Source: Mesostigma viride
Taxonomy: Eukaryota > Streptophyta > Mesostigmatophyceae > Mesostigmatales > Mesostigmataceae
DNA: 60,000 bases
Direction of reading: 5' to 3'
NCBI GenBank assembly: GCA_009746045.1
Contig: RPFO01000080.1
Location: 1,162,920 to 1,222,919, forward strand
The notes under the pieces are model-generated. The model did not search any database. It had not been told where the DNA came from and was given only the letters and a program-made list of their open reading frames with translations. Position numbers and translations under genes: made by a program. Each line of letters begins with the position of its first letter. Position 1 is the first letter of the stretch. Below, piece by piece: positions 44,401 through 52,570 of the stretch.

Positions 44401-46240
44401 GAGCAGAGTGAGGGGAGAGAGCGTGCTGGATGGGGTAGCATTTACAAGTGGGCAGGCAGACAAGGAGGAGGACGATGACTGGGGGAACCATGCTCATGCG
44501 CCCACGGGGCTGCATGGCAGGAGAGCGCAAGGGGCAGCCGTTAGCACTCCTCATCCCTCATACCCTAGCGCACCCGAAGGCAGCGAGGGTACCTACCAAC
44601 TCAGGTCGGCCCAACCCCACACGTCGCAGGCCCACCCCTTTGGCATCACCAGGAACCCGGGCGGAGGCAAAGGGAAGGAAGCCGCTACCACCCAGCTGCA
44701 CCATCAGCCCGGCAGCAAGGCTCACGATCCCCTTCCGCGCACCTGGGACATCACGGTGGACTCTCGGGGGCCAGCCGTAGGAGTGGGTGATGAGCGTGAC
44801 ATGGGGGTACAGGAAGCGGAGCTCCTTCACGCCTTCAACGTCTCCCGCTTCCTCTGGTCCTACTACGTCGTGGCCGTCCACTTTGGCCACTGCGCGGGGC
44901 AGAACCTGCGCTGCTTCCAGAGCACGTCTTTGTCCGGTCTGTGGCCGCCCCACGACAACACGTCCCTGCTCAACTTCCTGCCCAAGATGGCCGGCCGGCA
45001 GGGCCTCTTGGGGCTCGGGCTGAGCACCGGGATCGGCCTCGCGCAGTCGGCGGGGGGGGCGCAGCTGCGCCACGTCACGCTGCTGGTCCTGCTGGCGGTC
45101 GTCATGGGCCAGATCTCCCACCTGTTCGATTCCCTCATGATGCCGCCAGACGTCACCCTCCCAGCGCCCATGAATCTGCCCATCGGCGCCTCTGCATTAG
45201 AACCCCTATCCGAGGCGTCGAGTTCTGCCTTCTCAACCCCAAGCCTGGGGGGCATATTGACCACCGTCACGGGTTCCAACGTGGGAAGCTCTGCACACGC
45301 ACGGCCCCACATCGTCTCCACGACCTCCCACCTGTGGGGCCTCTACTCCATCGCGCTCAACTACGCGCTCGCCTACCTGTGCGTGGGGGCGGGGCAGGGA
45401 CACCTGTCGCGCGCGCGGCGGCTCCGCTGGCCCTTGCTCGCGTGCGCGGTGGCCGCCCACTTTCTCCTCCCTGTGGCGCTCGCGTACATCGACCCGCCCG
45501 AGCCCGCCGCGCACGCCCATGGGACCTTCTTCTGGGGCCCCTGGGGCGTCCACCAGCCGGGGTGGGCCCCGCTCGGCCCCCGCCTGCTCGTCCTCCTGCT
45601 CCCCTTTGCGGCCGGGTACCTCTTCTCGCGCCAAGTCCTGGCCGCGCTGGGCGCCGCGCGGCGCGTCCCGTGGCTGGCGCGCGCCTGCGGGGCCGCGTAC
45701 GTGGCCGCGTGCGTCGTCGGCGCGCTCTACGTGGTCGCCCCCGACGGTGCCCTGATCGACCTGCGCAGCCACGACACGGCGACACACGTGCGCAGCGTGG
45801 CGGACCTCATGGCCGGGTGGGTGCGCGGCGAGCTGTGGGCGCAGTGGCCTGCCCGCTTGGGGGAGCAGCTGCGCGAGCTGGCCGTCTCGGCGGCGATGAT
45901 TATGCTGCCGCTCGTGGCGGCCCCCGCGCGGGGATGTTGGCTGCTGGCGCGCGCGGGGGAGGCCAGCCTACCCACCTACCTCTTCCACCCCTACGTGCTG
46001 CGGTTGGCCGAGCCGCTCACCTTTGGCGCGTTGCGGGCGGCAGCGCCGTCGCCGCTCCTGAGTGGTCTGCTCACGCTGTGCCTGCCGCTGTGCTGCCAGC
46101 TCGCCATCTTTGCAGTGTTTGAGGCGCTGCGCGGGCGGCGTGTGAGCGTGGGCAAGGCCATCGCGTCGCTGTGGGTCGCGTTGCTGCTGCTCGTCGGCAC
46201 ACGCTCGATGCTGGCCAGGATCGGCGATGCAGCCGCGTGA
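35405..46240 (+). CDS. NRPS-like megasynthase A-T-C-A-T with membrane acyltransferase-3 domain
   Basis: One 3,611-residue frame, no introns needed. A1 (~70-980): LYTSGTTGSDPKG (358), GYGQTETG (~503), RTGDLG (~750), GRLKDVIHRGG; its FHAHGLYSA resembles acyl-CoA synthetases more than amino-acid A domains. T1: GGTSL, Ser1115. C (~1275-1810): HHAISDA, His1488/His1489/Asp1493. A2 (~2010-2800): FTSGSSGPPKP, TFIDHVLEVWG with the Asp typical of amino-acid activation, NLFGASETG, YCTGDIAR, NGKVDRA. T2: LGGHSL, Ser2902. C-terminus (~3140-3605): several membrane spans with the R-x10-H signature of acyltransferase-3 (Arg3148, His3159) and a late SLPTYLFHPY. Likely role (inference): A1 loads an acyl group, C joins it to an amino acid on T2, and the membrane domain moves the product to an acceptor. 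Gly-rich and acidic inserts lie between domains; some could be unspliced introns lacking stops. It is divergent from the dioxygenase. Confidence 0.9.
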   Translation: MAAEKPRTLKSLVASGPNRPIPAAGLSKRAEKVTCADGSLGGARRGNSEPGGQPVLGSPPGVENYGLCDERPLLLAYSSRAYYRAFGDNPAREHGTHNDKSLRGASEGVGDNLVPVSLCRLDLLELGNQFARRLRAMGINRGNFVTVVMGSVLETLPVLFGTTFACAAASPLDPSLTSTEIKRYLKDSGSRLAVVSEEPGYEHARMAVLDACREVGVSVWCVSICNTEQGKHKDAPRDAAHRESSYHDESSYNDDILFSGCATVPNASLFLGVVASQTPTGDHDSQRTSRSRFRWVIQPLLSSCGDEISLPDGDNPQVLSSGHPCGDWTTRSDDIIDDDDDVTALGDDPSPDDIAVMLYTSGTTGSDPKGVPVRHHQMCAYATSMARVLSLSPSDAIVMTMPLFHAHGLYSAMMPLCSGGRLILLPMSPADPHAVFAAARRHGATWHTGSPTQYSLLVDLAEADPVAVWPVGQLRFLRVGSQLLQEAFAKKIEGLLRAPVVNGYGQTETGVISVNPQSSSRRRLDTVGIPVGISDVAILVERPRPMFPSLSSAAAVGHGGGSGSSTSVVVGGGCGGSGGGGNGGGGWGGGGASMWEITGKAGVEGEVIVSGPEVMVSYWNKPAATDAAFFYPTDETVVTGTMEAKERVIETDKAVGGNGHWEEEDGRQCRGQTLILATGDMGRQSGGQVHEQGEEGEKRQAGGQVCYKGGEEGMKEEDVGAEKEKNQEQVAVRELESLAAAWRSRRWLRTGDLGSFSPDGHLSLSGRLKDVIHRGGAKVLPAEVEAALEAHPRVARAAVVGGSDAIYNERVLAALVLRPGGGRKGQPNGNRGQASAAKGAREMVSESGGGQSRTADGQREDGKGQNPMATAVHGREGEGASGEGVMNTDGQGKGKGEGEKADGETIINGVDGAASSREADGGDAGDLPLTHEALVAWCLSYLAPHKVPSAFYLLDALPTTAIGKTQRHQLATLLEAYAPLPRRHARAGADHQLVGGVEAAVERVWRQELATSQHQGGVGVALPTMGGVQPAFSDNVQGSLQGTDLPPHAAQSGIASGAAMASERANERASLGIHQRTERNGVMTGAGAAACGGGGGQDNLVFSRDDNFLAVGGTSLSAIAVTRGLNQLFPRAGMSVADVLMAGSLKELASLIESRGGSGGGGDSGSFNGSSPLGPNCSDPVGSIPGSVPSAGLPQAIGTVHAAPSMAAVPDRQSLPPYVIAGRSSATPPIASGEGKAIGWMPANAIPAGMSASGADTSSGLASHEGAAAGITRGELVGPASFGQEGLLAIAGLAPTSPVYHVPLLWELAGPLDAACLRASVAMLAARHDVLRSHFRLAAGEGRGKGGVGAGKGVDRGQSLLAYSVVVPLEEFEFDFTVVDLEGFGAGEYSGGDVGGRDQHGHGHSRRRERQTGLGTWKLDDGQGAVVVGCNGAREKEWEGVPDVVADECRRLLRASADAPFDLYRGPLMRALVVTLSRDRHLFLLTRHHAISDATSVGILQRELCVCYDACRGAARDADDAGQIGGESAGSEGHAGHWRGSRVSASEVSRLRVLVSSLLPPLPLTYQDYAAWQRSWLAKSGEAERQLKYWRTALAGAPPLLTLPTDRPRPALQSFRGEAFPLDVPAYVMSGLQRLARSCGCTLVTVLLACWALTLARYSGQRKVVLGTPWSGRGRGQLQGVVGYFVNPLAICVEVDPVNVDNFTSSSSSGGKVTSGGGPTDGRDSGKSGGGPNGGDRGGGGNSDAPSPAVARNTFRDLVSRVRASLLAAIDHADVPYHHVVAAMGTPPCPGANPLFQLLLMWGEGAGMVGQLGPGGARLTREGDLSLRPASPAWLPPTTSKVDLEVYMDKGEGGGIQGTVQYARDLWERESVAAIVGALGVVMAHAAAAASEGRVAEEGETGERGKVGLAASRRPDQVERSGEEGSHSEGKYDNVGDGKVGMEKGADNPERGGSGGGEGKDKGNHGICRPSGMHAIPSPLSPRSAATADVMSLPLMSDAQQRAMLRRVCHGPRGSFDPPAHPTLAAMWRAALARLDEGPYPGRRAVAVRCGRQAVTFDQLDAYARSLAAEFRRLGVGAGVPVALALPRSPAALVAMLACVTAGAAYVPVDPRQPPGWSLPLLAQVAPRLVVVGAGAAGDAVARGCADMGAGVVVAEGMRGARFRLAVAPRAGAATPLAFPATGAERDSAWGAGDGQTAAAGAVDAHASPSDLETSNPCEPCPPHPALLIFTSGSSGPPKPVVLSHAALAWKLLIYWDAFPLARGKEGEGEGQRGSDDDGDDEGSEDGSEDEDEEQDREEEEEGVGNGKGRSFSGGGQPGLPLGHKMSRKTSQLRNGGGSENLCFQNGRDRGHELFLARTTFTFIDHVLEVWGALLAPAPLLLATRAQEAAPGLLLRALTRFPVTRLVAVPALLNAMLAHAHEGGEDEEDEEEEEEEEEGDEAAEEEGGGKEEGCWENDGEREGRGGVVNGTMPAWLPAKNASGYVNNTPCSSPAPALDWGSPYPRVRPRDWLTRRSSLRVCICSGEPLPLALATRFLAAAGRRGCQLYNLFGASETGGDGVLARVTARVLSRARAASCCVPIGTPMARMAAYVVGPPPVHTLLPPGAQGELWVGGPALADGYMGQPQLSAARFAPNPFRDLFGDATEGSDPPPPGVYCTGDIARVVPSTGQVEVIGRADAQAKVRGFRVSLGFVEEALASLPGVKECGVAVAMDRGPVSSNTDNNNTGIEDSANNATSGAPVELSSHLVAVVAPAHLDVPLLRRLLAECLPHYALPAVLLPAASVPRLSNGKVDRAAVLAMATHEGGGEAGGNFGSGGAGRGDVHGVDGVSQRGEAGTLNVEENKAGAGVENMIDAGKGQGSTAPQAPRGALEARLAAIWRDALGLASVSVLDDFFALGGHSLNAMRLQRGLTAAAAEAGAAPEVAALGRLGAASLARFRTIEEMAQAAREVAAVEAGKGGGGLGAGTGAETGTGGGKGKKKGSAKLASWDAGHVVTDESRVRGESVLDGVAFTSGQADKEEDDDWGNHAHAPTGLHGRRAQGAAVSTPHPSYPSAPEGSEGTYQLRSAQPHTSQAHPFGITRNPGGGKGKEAATTQLHHQPGSKAHDPLPRTWDITVDSRGPAVGVGDERDMGVQEAELLHAFNVSRFLWSYYVVAVHFGHCAGQNLRCFQSTSLSGLWPPHDNTSLLNFLPKMAGRQGLLGLGLSTGIGLAQSAGGAQLRHVTLLVLLAVVMGQISHLFDSLMMPPDVTLPAPMNLPIGASALEPLSEASSSAFSTPSLGGILTTVTGSNVGSSAHARPHIVSTTSHLWGLYSIALNYALAYLCVGAGQGHLSRARRLRWPLLACAVAAHFLLPVALAYIDPPEPAAHAHGTFFWGPWGVHQPGWAPLGPRLLVLLLPFAAGYLFSRQVLAALGAARRVPWLARACGAAYVAACVVGALYVVAPDGALIDLRSHDTATHVRSVADLMAGWVRGELWAQWPARLGEQLRELAVSAAMIMLPLVAAPARGCWLLARAGEASLPTYLFHPYVLRLAEPLTFGALRAAAPSPLLSGLLTLCLPLCCQLAIFAVFEALRGRRVSVGKAIASLWVALLLLVGTRSMLARIGDAAA

Positions 46241-46644
46241 GGAGGCAATGCTCAACGGCTACTATCAGCTGTGTGACCGTGTGATGCGGCGTGTTGAACG
46301 GCTCATTTATCGGCGATGTGAGCGCTTGAAGCCGTGACGCTTCACGCCTTGAGCGGCAAAACTTAACGGCTCTAGCGGCAACACATAACCGCTTGAACCT
46401 GCACATGCTTTACAGCTTGATTACTCCCGGTGATTGCCAGGGGCAAGCAACTGGTTGATGGCCAGGCCCTCATGATCGCAGGATGCTGACAGTGGGCGAG
46501 GGATTGGATGGCCAGTCTGACCCTCTGGCATGCACCCATTGATATCTTTGATATTGTGCATGCAGGTTTTCCCCCCAATTTTTTGTAATTGGCGCATAAT
46601 TATGTTTTTTTTTTTTCAAACTGATTGGTATGACCCATTGCGGG
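46241..46644. other. Megasynthase 3' flank
   Basis: No gene is seen. A TGTAA, the polyadenylation signal typical of green algae, occurs near 46584, about 345 bp after the stop, and may mark the transcript end. This is weak evidence on its own. Confidence 0.35.
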
Positions 46645-46655
46645 CCTTGTCGGGT

Positions 46656-46857
46656 AAGTAAGTAAGTAAGTAAGTGAGTAAGTAAGTACTTGCGTGTCAT
46701 GCGCAAAGGCATGCCACGGAGTACTATGCTAATCTCATTAGAAAAAATAATTACACAAAAGCTTAAACAAATATCGTCTGCATCATTCCCCAACCATTAA
46801 GCACTAGATGGGAATGTAATCCTCATCCGAGCTGTCCTCTACTGTAATGGCAGACGA
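46656..46857 (-). mobile_element. Short LINE-A 3' end with target-site duplication
   Basis: A 202 bp insertion on the - strand ends in a TAAG-type repeat tail (left end). It matches, inverted, the 3' part of the insertion at 58.66-58.83 kb (shared GGACAGCTCGGATGAGGATT and AGTGCTTAATGGTTGGGG). It is flanked by the 11 bp direct repeat CCTTGTCGGGT at 46645-46655 and 46858-46868. Confidence 0.85.
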
Positions 46858-46868
46858 CCTTGTCGGGT

Positions 46869-47152
46869 GTTTATTTTTTTTTTAGTTTTTTTGCTCGCAC
46901 TTGGAATATGTGAGTAATTCAGTTGCACCCCACTGTTCCCACAAAGGGGCGCTACCCCGTTCATGGAGGGGCATCACAGACGTGACCTTCTATATACAAT
47001 TTTACAGTAGCTGTGACCCTCACTCACACACCTATCTGCCAGTCTGGATGTCAGACCCAATTGCGTTATTTGTGTATGAACGCGATGGGAGGAACCCAGT
47101 CGAAATCGTGAAACCATTTGGTGACCACATCAATATTCTTGAGGCCAGCGAT
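46869..47152 (+). other. Stretch with an unassigned open frame cut by a LINE tail
   Basis: An 84-residue frame (46901-47155) ends exactly where TTAA repeats begin. Its C-terminal part (VWMSDPIALFVYERDGRNPV) is not low-complexity, so it could be a remnant of a gene broken by LINE insertion. I recognise no family. Confidence 0.25.
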
Positions 47153-47222
47153 TAATTAATTAATTAATAGACACGTGACTGCGTCACGTGAGCATAAGTC
47201 CTCAGTGGGAGGGGAACATGGG
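47153..47222 (-). mobile_element. 70 bp LINE-B 3' end
   Basis: A minimal copy: TTAA-repeat tail, hairpin CACGTGAC/GTCACGTG (47172-47190) and about 30 bp more. It is nearly identical to the adjoining 3' end of the full LINE-B. Confidence 0.8.
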
Positions 47223-47317
47223 ATTAATTAATTAATTAATAGACACGTGACTGCGTCACGTGAGCATAAGTCCTCAGTGGGAGGGGAACATGGGATGGAA
47301 TGGATGGTATAAGCTAT

Positions 47318-50300
47318 CTAGGTCCTAGTTACAGGGGTGTGGGCACCGCGGCCCGAATCGCTATGAATGCCATACTTGGTCACACGCGGAGCCCCCACAG
47401 GCTTGGGGGTGGTCTCCTTCATCACTACTTGCCATCTATCCTTGCGCACCATCTGCCTCCATATTACAGACAAACCAGGAGGCTGCCCGGGGGTGAGCCC
47501 GTCACGTCTAGTGTAGCACATGTCCATGCCGAGTCTATCACGAAAAGTCCACGGGTGGCGGCCCTGCCGCGCGCGGCCGGGGGCACGCCAGGTGAGGACA
47601 TATCGCCCAGGCTGGGCGGGCTTGGTGCCAGCTAGTCTATCTGATGTATCTACCTGATCTGTGCGGGCCAGGTGCCCGGCTAGGCCCAGGCGCCTGTGCC
47701 TAATAATGTGGGAAACATAGGGCAAATCAGCGTACAAATCCTCATTACTAATGTGCAAACCAAAGGGGATGTTAAGGGCCTTGCGCAGCATCTTGGTGAC
47801 GGCGCCGTCGAGTCGTTGCTCCAGCTCCTGCATCAGTGTCCACGTCTCGGCGCCGTAGGTCAGGATCGTCAGAATGACGACCTTGAAGAGGTCACGCTTG
47901 ACGATCCGGGGTAGGGCGGGGTTGCTCCACCAGCGGCGGTGGTCATGGAGGTGCGCCCACGCCATGCCGATCCGTGTCGTCATGTCGTCCTCGCAGTCAG
48001 GAAGCCAACTGCCGAGCAGCTTGAAGCGGCCTGAAGTAGGGTAGTTGACCTCGGCATCGTCTAAGAGGCGGAGTGTGGGTGGGGGCCCTGCCATGCCGAG
48101 GGCCAGGGCCTCCGTTTTGGGGCTGATTTCTAGACCAACCGCCCGAGCCTCGAGCGCCAGGCAGTCCAGCCAAAGTTGGGCAGACTCCGGCTTCTCGATG
48201 AGCGTGATGTCGTCGGCATAAATGAGGTCAGCTAGTAAATTCTGCTTGTTAGTCGGCCCCCCTTCCCCAAGCTCGTTCGTGATCGCTAGGCCAGGGGCAC
48301 GGCCTGCAATGCTAGCAAAGCGAGCACGTGCCTGGCGCATAACATAATCCACTACAATAATAAACAGGTACGGCGACAGGACGCAACCCTGCCAGACGCC
48401 GGTCTGCAGTGGGCAGGGCGGGGTTATGCCGTGCTGAGTGCGCACCGAAGTGGTGGACCCCTCATACAGCGTGCGGATGACGGTAATCAGGGGAGTGGGG
48501 ACGCGAGCGCGAGCAAGTACAGCCCATAGAGCGTCCCAGAGGACAGAATCAAAAGCCTTGATGAAGTCGACGAAGATCAGGATGGCGGGAAACTCACCAG
48601 GTTGCAGGAGAGCGATTTCCTCGAAGAGGCGACGCGCGACGAAGATGGCCATGACGGTGTTGCGCCCAGGACGGAAGCCCATTTGACTTTCCCCAAGGTG
48701 ACAGTCGAGAGCAGAACGAAGGCGGTTGAGGATCATGCGCATGAACAACTTAAGTGCGGCGCTCTGGATGCAGACTCCTCTGTAGTTGGCGGGGTCGTCA
48801 GGGGAACCTTTGTTTTTGTACAGCATAATACGGTAGCTGTGCTGCCACTCAGGAATCGGCGGCGCGTCGGCAAGCAGGATCCGGTTGCAGACGTCAAGCA
48901 GGAACCCCGTGAGCGCCGTCAGCTTAATCACCGGGGCTGGGAGCTGGTCAGGTCCAACGGCAGCATAGAAGCGGAGTTGCTTGGCGGCGGTGCTCAGCTC
49001 GAGCTCGGTGAACGGCGGGAGCTCGTTGGGGTGGGCCAGGGGTTCCGTCAGGGCTGGGTACGTGTAGTCCTGCTCAGCGGCGGGCGGCGTGGGCGGCGCA
49101 GGGACGTCCGCCGGTGCTACTGCCAGGCGTGCGGCCGCCAGAGGGCCAAGCGGCGGAGGCGGCGGGGGGGCGCCGAGCAGCCGGGACTGGGAGGAATACC
49201 ACTGGTGAGCTGCTGCTGCGGTGAGCCAGAGAGCGTCCGCGGCGCCGGCTGCGCGCCGCCGGCGGGCCGTTGGGCGTGACGCAGGCGGGTCCAGGCGTAC
49301 TTGCCGTGCTGGTCCTTGAGGTGGGCGAAGTACTCGCGGACATGAAGGTCCTCCTGCTCCTTGGTCGCCTGCCGGATGGCCGAGTGGTAATCGGCTTTGA
49401 GGCGGGCGTAGCGGGCGGGGTCGCGGTTGTCGCGCAGGGCTTGCCGGGCCTGGATGACGGCGGGGAGCCGGTGCAGGCTGGTGAAGCGGGGCGGGCGGCG
49501 GGGGGGCAGTAGGGCCCCGGCCGCGGGCAGCTTGTCAGCGAGGTGCCGAAGGGCCGATGCCGGGCCGGCAGCGAACAGCTGGGCGTGGCTGGCCGGGATG
49601 TCCAGCGCGTCGACGAACGCCTCTGCGGCGCGCTTGTGGGCGCGTTTTTCAGGGAAGTCCTCCAGAGCGTCGTCAGATTTCTCGAGCAACTGAAGTGTGC
49701 GCAAATCAGGTGGTGCCACGTGCTTACGAAAGGGCGAGGGGAATCGCAGGCGGATGCGGGCGGTGACGATGCGATGATCGGAGCGCACCAGGGGGATCAC
49801 ATGCGAGCGAGCAGCTAGTACAGATCCTTGATGACGCTTGCGCATTACAACATAGTCAATGCAGCGTTCAGTGCCAGTTGGCGAGGTGTGTGTGACCAAA
49901 GCATCTGGACTATGTGGAAAGCGGGTGTTGGCAGTGACCAAATCGCATGTCGTAAGCAAATCAGCAAAAAGTTCGGTGTTGGCATTGGAGACCGTACCGT
50001 TGGGGGCGTGCTGACATCCGCCAGTACCCGGTGGTAGCGTGGCGTTGGCGTCCAGCAGCAGAGCGAGGTAGTTGCGACCAGGGATGCCGTTCGCCAGGTT
50101 CTCCAGCGCTGCAAAGAAGTCCTTGCGGTCTTGTTCTGGGTGGCCGGAGTGGGGTGCGTAACCAACGCCCACCGTCAGGGCGTAGGTCGAGTGGCCCTCC
50201 ATCGAATGAAAAGTGGCCACGAGGAGCCGAGCGTTGACCAGCTGGGGTTCGCCCATGTGGCGTACGGCGAGCGGGGAGCAGAGGAGACCGACGCCCCCGT

Positions 50301-50697
50301 TCCCGGTGCCGTCGCCGCCTCCGTAGTAGAACCGCCAGCCGTCGATGTCGTCAGCAACAAGGGCAGTTGATCCGCGGGCCGATGCAGTGCGCCTGTGTTC
50401 TTGGATTCCCAGGATGGCGATATTATTGTCGATGCAGAAACCAATAAGATTGGAGACTCGATGGCACTGACAGTCGTCACTGCGCAGGCAGTGACAGCGG
50501 TCAGCGTCGGGCTGGAGCGTGCGGGCGTTGAAGGTGGCGATGACCAAGGGCGCGCGTTGACCGAAAAGGGGGGTGCAGGCGGGGGTGGGGGCGGAGATGG
50601 AGCAGGGTGGTGATGGGGGTGGGGGTGGAGGTGGTGGGGTAGGGGGGGCGGGTTGGGGACTTATGCTTTCAATCACCATTTCGATTCTTCCTGCCAA
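47318..50697 (-). pseudogene. LINE-B ORF2, endonuclease and reverse transcriptase, one frameshift
   Basis: The N-terminal AP-endonuclease shows VIATFNARTL, ILGIQEHRR, GGVGLLCSP, VGYAPHSGHP, LLDANATLPPG and VRSDHRIV. A linker with basic residues follows. Near 49204 the frame shifts; the second frame opens with WYSSQSRLLGAP and runs through RT: SYRIMLYKNKGSP, NYRGVCIQS, FRPGRN, VDFIKAFDSV, WQGCVLSPYLFIIVVDYV, LIYADDITLI, LLGSWLP and LTYGAETWTL, then a C-terminal GHLARTDQVDTS and WRQMVRKDRW. The frameshift is next to G/C-rich repeats, so a sequencing error is possible and this copy could be functional. Confidence 0.8.
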
Positions 50698-50944
50698 CGC
50701 GTCGAGGCGACGCCGACGGTTGGCTCGGGTGGCCAGGTAGAATGAGTTGCGTCTGCACGCATAAGAAATGCGTGCAGTCTGAGGAGGTTTCGGAGGCGGC
50801 CGCGCGAGGCGGGGCTAACCTGGCTCACTGCCGACCCGTTGCTCTCTCTCCGACAGCCCGAGGGCTGCGAAGGCAAAGGGGCGGGAAGGGGAGTTAGGCA
50901 GATCCCACTGCTAGAGCCGCGGAGCCGCGGGGCCGCGAGCGTCG

Positions 50945-52336
50945 TCATTGATAGGAGAGAAGGGTTCGCAGCGCGGGCTCCGGCTCAGGTGCAAAGCGAA
51001 CGAATTTATTAGGGGGACGGCCAAGCCTGGCAGCCATACCTGAGCTGAAGTTGCCCCGGCGGATCCCCACACGTGCTGGGGAGCAGGTGACCGTCGATGC
51101 CGGTGGCGATGGCGGTGACGGCGGGGGCCGAGCAGGGGGCTGGGGCGCTGGCACGGCGGTATCCATGGGGGTCGCCGTCATTGGAGGAAGGTCCTGGCCG
51201 TTAATGCGGACGATGAAGACGCCATTAAAGAGGCGGGCATAGATGCTGCACCGTAGTTGCGGGTTGGCCTGCTTGGCTGCCCGAGCCTCGTGGACCTCCG
51301 GCCGGTTCAAAGCGGCAGCCCGGGCCTCAAGCTGCTCCGGGGTATAGTAATCGTCGATGCTCAGTTGGGTATCGTGGAGGTTCCGGCGGGCCTTCTGCAC
51401 CTGCAGTTTGTCCTCCTTGCGGTGGAATTCCACCAAGACAGGGGCGGTGGGGCCGCCGAGCCGTCGTGCCGTTTTGATGACGACGCTTTGGGCCACGCCG
51501 AGCTTCCCCAGGAAGGGGTCGCCCCGGAGGTAGGTGCCCAGGCGTGCATCGTTGACGTTCGAGGGGACGCCACGTACCACAATACTGCATGAGCGAATGG
51601 GTTCGTGCATAGCATCCCTTGTGCTGGCCTTGACGGCTGTTTTGATTTCGTTGATGAGCTCCGTAGGGTTCTGAAGCGTGGCGGCATAGGTGGTCTTGGC
51701 AGGAGTTATGGAGGCGGCAAGTTGTTGCTGGAGCTGGTGGAGGAGCTGCTGCTGCTGCTGCAGCCCTGCTGCAATGTGGGTGATGGCGGAGTGGATGGAG
51801 GTGTCGGCGTGTGAGGAATGGGCGTGGTGGGTGGCGAGGTGGTTGTGGACAGGGTTGAGGGCAGCGTTGAGGAGGGGAGGGAGGCGATCGAAGCACGTAT
51901 TGGCGACTTGCTTGGCGGTGATGTTGATGGCGGCCGCAACAGTGGGGTCGGCTCCCAGGTCCAGAGAGGCCATGACAAAGCGCTCAAGGGCGCTGTCGGA
52001 AAGACGGGAGCACGTCCACCAGACTGCGAGGCAGAGGTCAGTGTCGTCGGGGTCGTCGTGGAGAAAGTCCGACAGGTGGGTAACCTGTTGGTTGCAGTCC
52101 CGGATCTCGCACTTTTTCTCGGCAGCCAGGTGCAGGATGGTGAGGGCGGCAGCTCGGGACAGGCGCATGATGGCGTTAAGGCCTGGCCATTTGCCAGGTA
52201 AAAATGCGGCAGCTTCCTCGGCAGAAAAGGCCTCCTCGCGGGTATCCATGGCAAGGTCGCTGTTCGGCGGAGCGGTGGAGTGGAGCGGCTGGATGCTGAC
52301 AGTGGCGTCCGGCATAGCGTGCAAGGGTGTTTCCAA
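50945..52336 (-). CDS. LINE-B ORF1 protein
   Basis: An intact 463-residue frame. The middle has a Gln-rich segment of probable coiled-coil type (LQQQQQLLHQLQQQ). The RRM-like part follows: IRSCSIVVRGVPSNV, RLGTYLRGDPF and VLVEFHRKEDKLQVQKARR, then LSIDDYYTPEQ, the counterpart of the DDDLTPAQ motif in other ORF1s here. The C-terminus is Pro-rich. It should bind LINE RNA and form the transposition particle. The stop overlaps the start region of ORF2 closely. Confidence 0.75.
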   Translation of the reverse strand: METPLHAMPDATVSIQPLHSTAPPNSDLAMDTREEAFSAEEAAAFLPGKWPGLNAIMRLSRAAALTILHLAAEKKCEIRDCNQQVTHLSDFLHDDPDDTDLCLAVWWTCSRLSDSALERFVMASLDLGADPTVAAAINITAKQVANTCFDRLPPLLNAALNPVHNHLATHHAHSSHADTSIHSAITHIAAGLQQQQQLLHQLQQQLAASITPAKTTYAATLQNPTELINEIKTAVKASTRDAMHEPIRSCSIVVRGVPSNVNDARLGTYLRGDPFLGKLGVAQSVVIKTARRLGGPTAPVLVEFHRKEDKLQVQKARRNLHDTQLSIDDYYTPEQLEARAAALNRPEVHEARAAKQANPQLRCSIYARLFNGVFIVRINGQDLPPMTATPMDTAVPAPQPPARPPPSPPSPPASTVTCSPARVGIRRGNFSSGMAARLGRPPNKFVRFAPEPEPALRTLLSYQ

Positions 52337-52360
52337 TGGGATGGAACATGGGATGGAACG

Positions 52361-52570
52361 GATTAATTAATTAATTAATTAATAGACACGTGACTGCGTC
52401 ACGTGAGCATAAGTCCTCAGTGGGAGGGGAACATGGGATGGAACGGATGATGTTAGCTATCTAGGTCCTAGTTACGGGTTTATGGGCACCACGCCCCGGA
52501 TTGCCATTAATTAATTAATTAGGAACATAACTCCGCTGGGAGTATCTGTAGCACATAGCCCAGAGCCTAG
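52361..52570 (-). mobile_element. Two stacked LINE 3' ends (B-type then C-type)
   Basis: At 52361-52503 lies a truncated LINE-B end: TTAA tail, hairpin at 52387-52405 and phrases matching 47.26-47.36 kb. A second TTAA tail at 52504 starts a C-type end (AGGAACATAACTCCGCTGGG) that continues to about 52570. Both point the same way as the full LINE-B. Confidence 0.75.

Larger units (their letters stand above)
47223..52360 (-). mobile_element. LINE-B: nearly full-length non-LTR retrotransposon
   Basis: About 5.1 kb on the - strand: ORF1 (52336-50945), ORF2 with endonuclease (50697-49204) and RT (49204-47318), a short untranslated end, the hairpin CACGTGAC/GTCACGTG (47244-47262) and a TTAA-repeat tail (47223-47240). 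Only one frameshift is evident. The 5' leader before ORF1 is only about 25 bp, so the 5' end may be slightly truncated. Confidence 0.85.
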
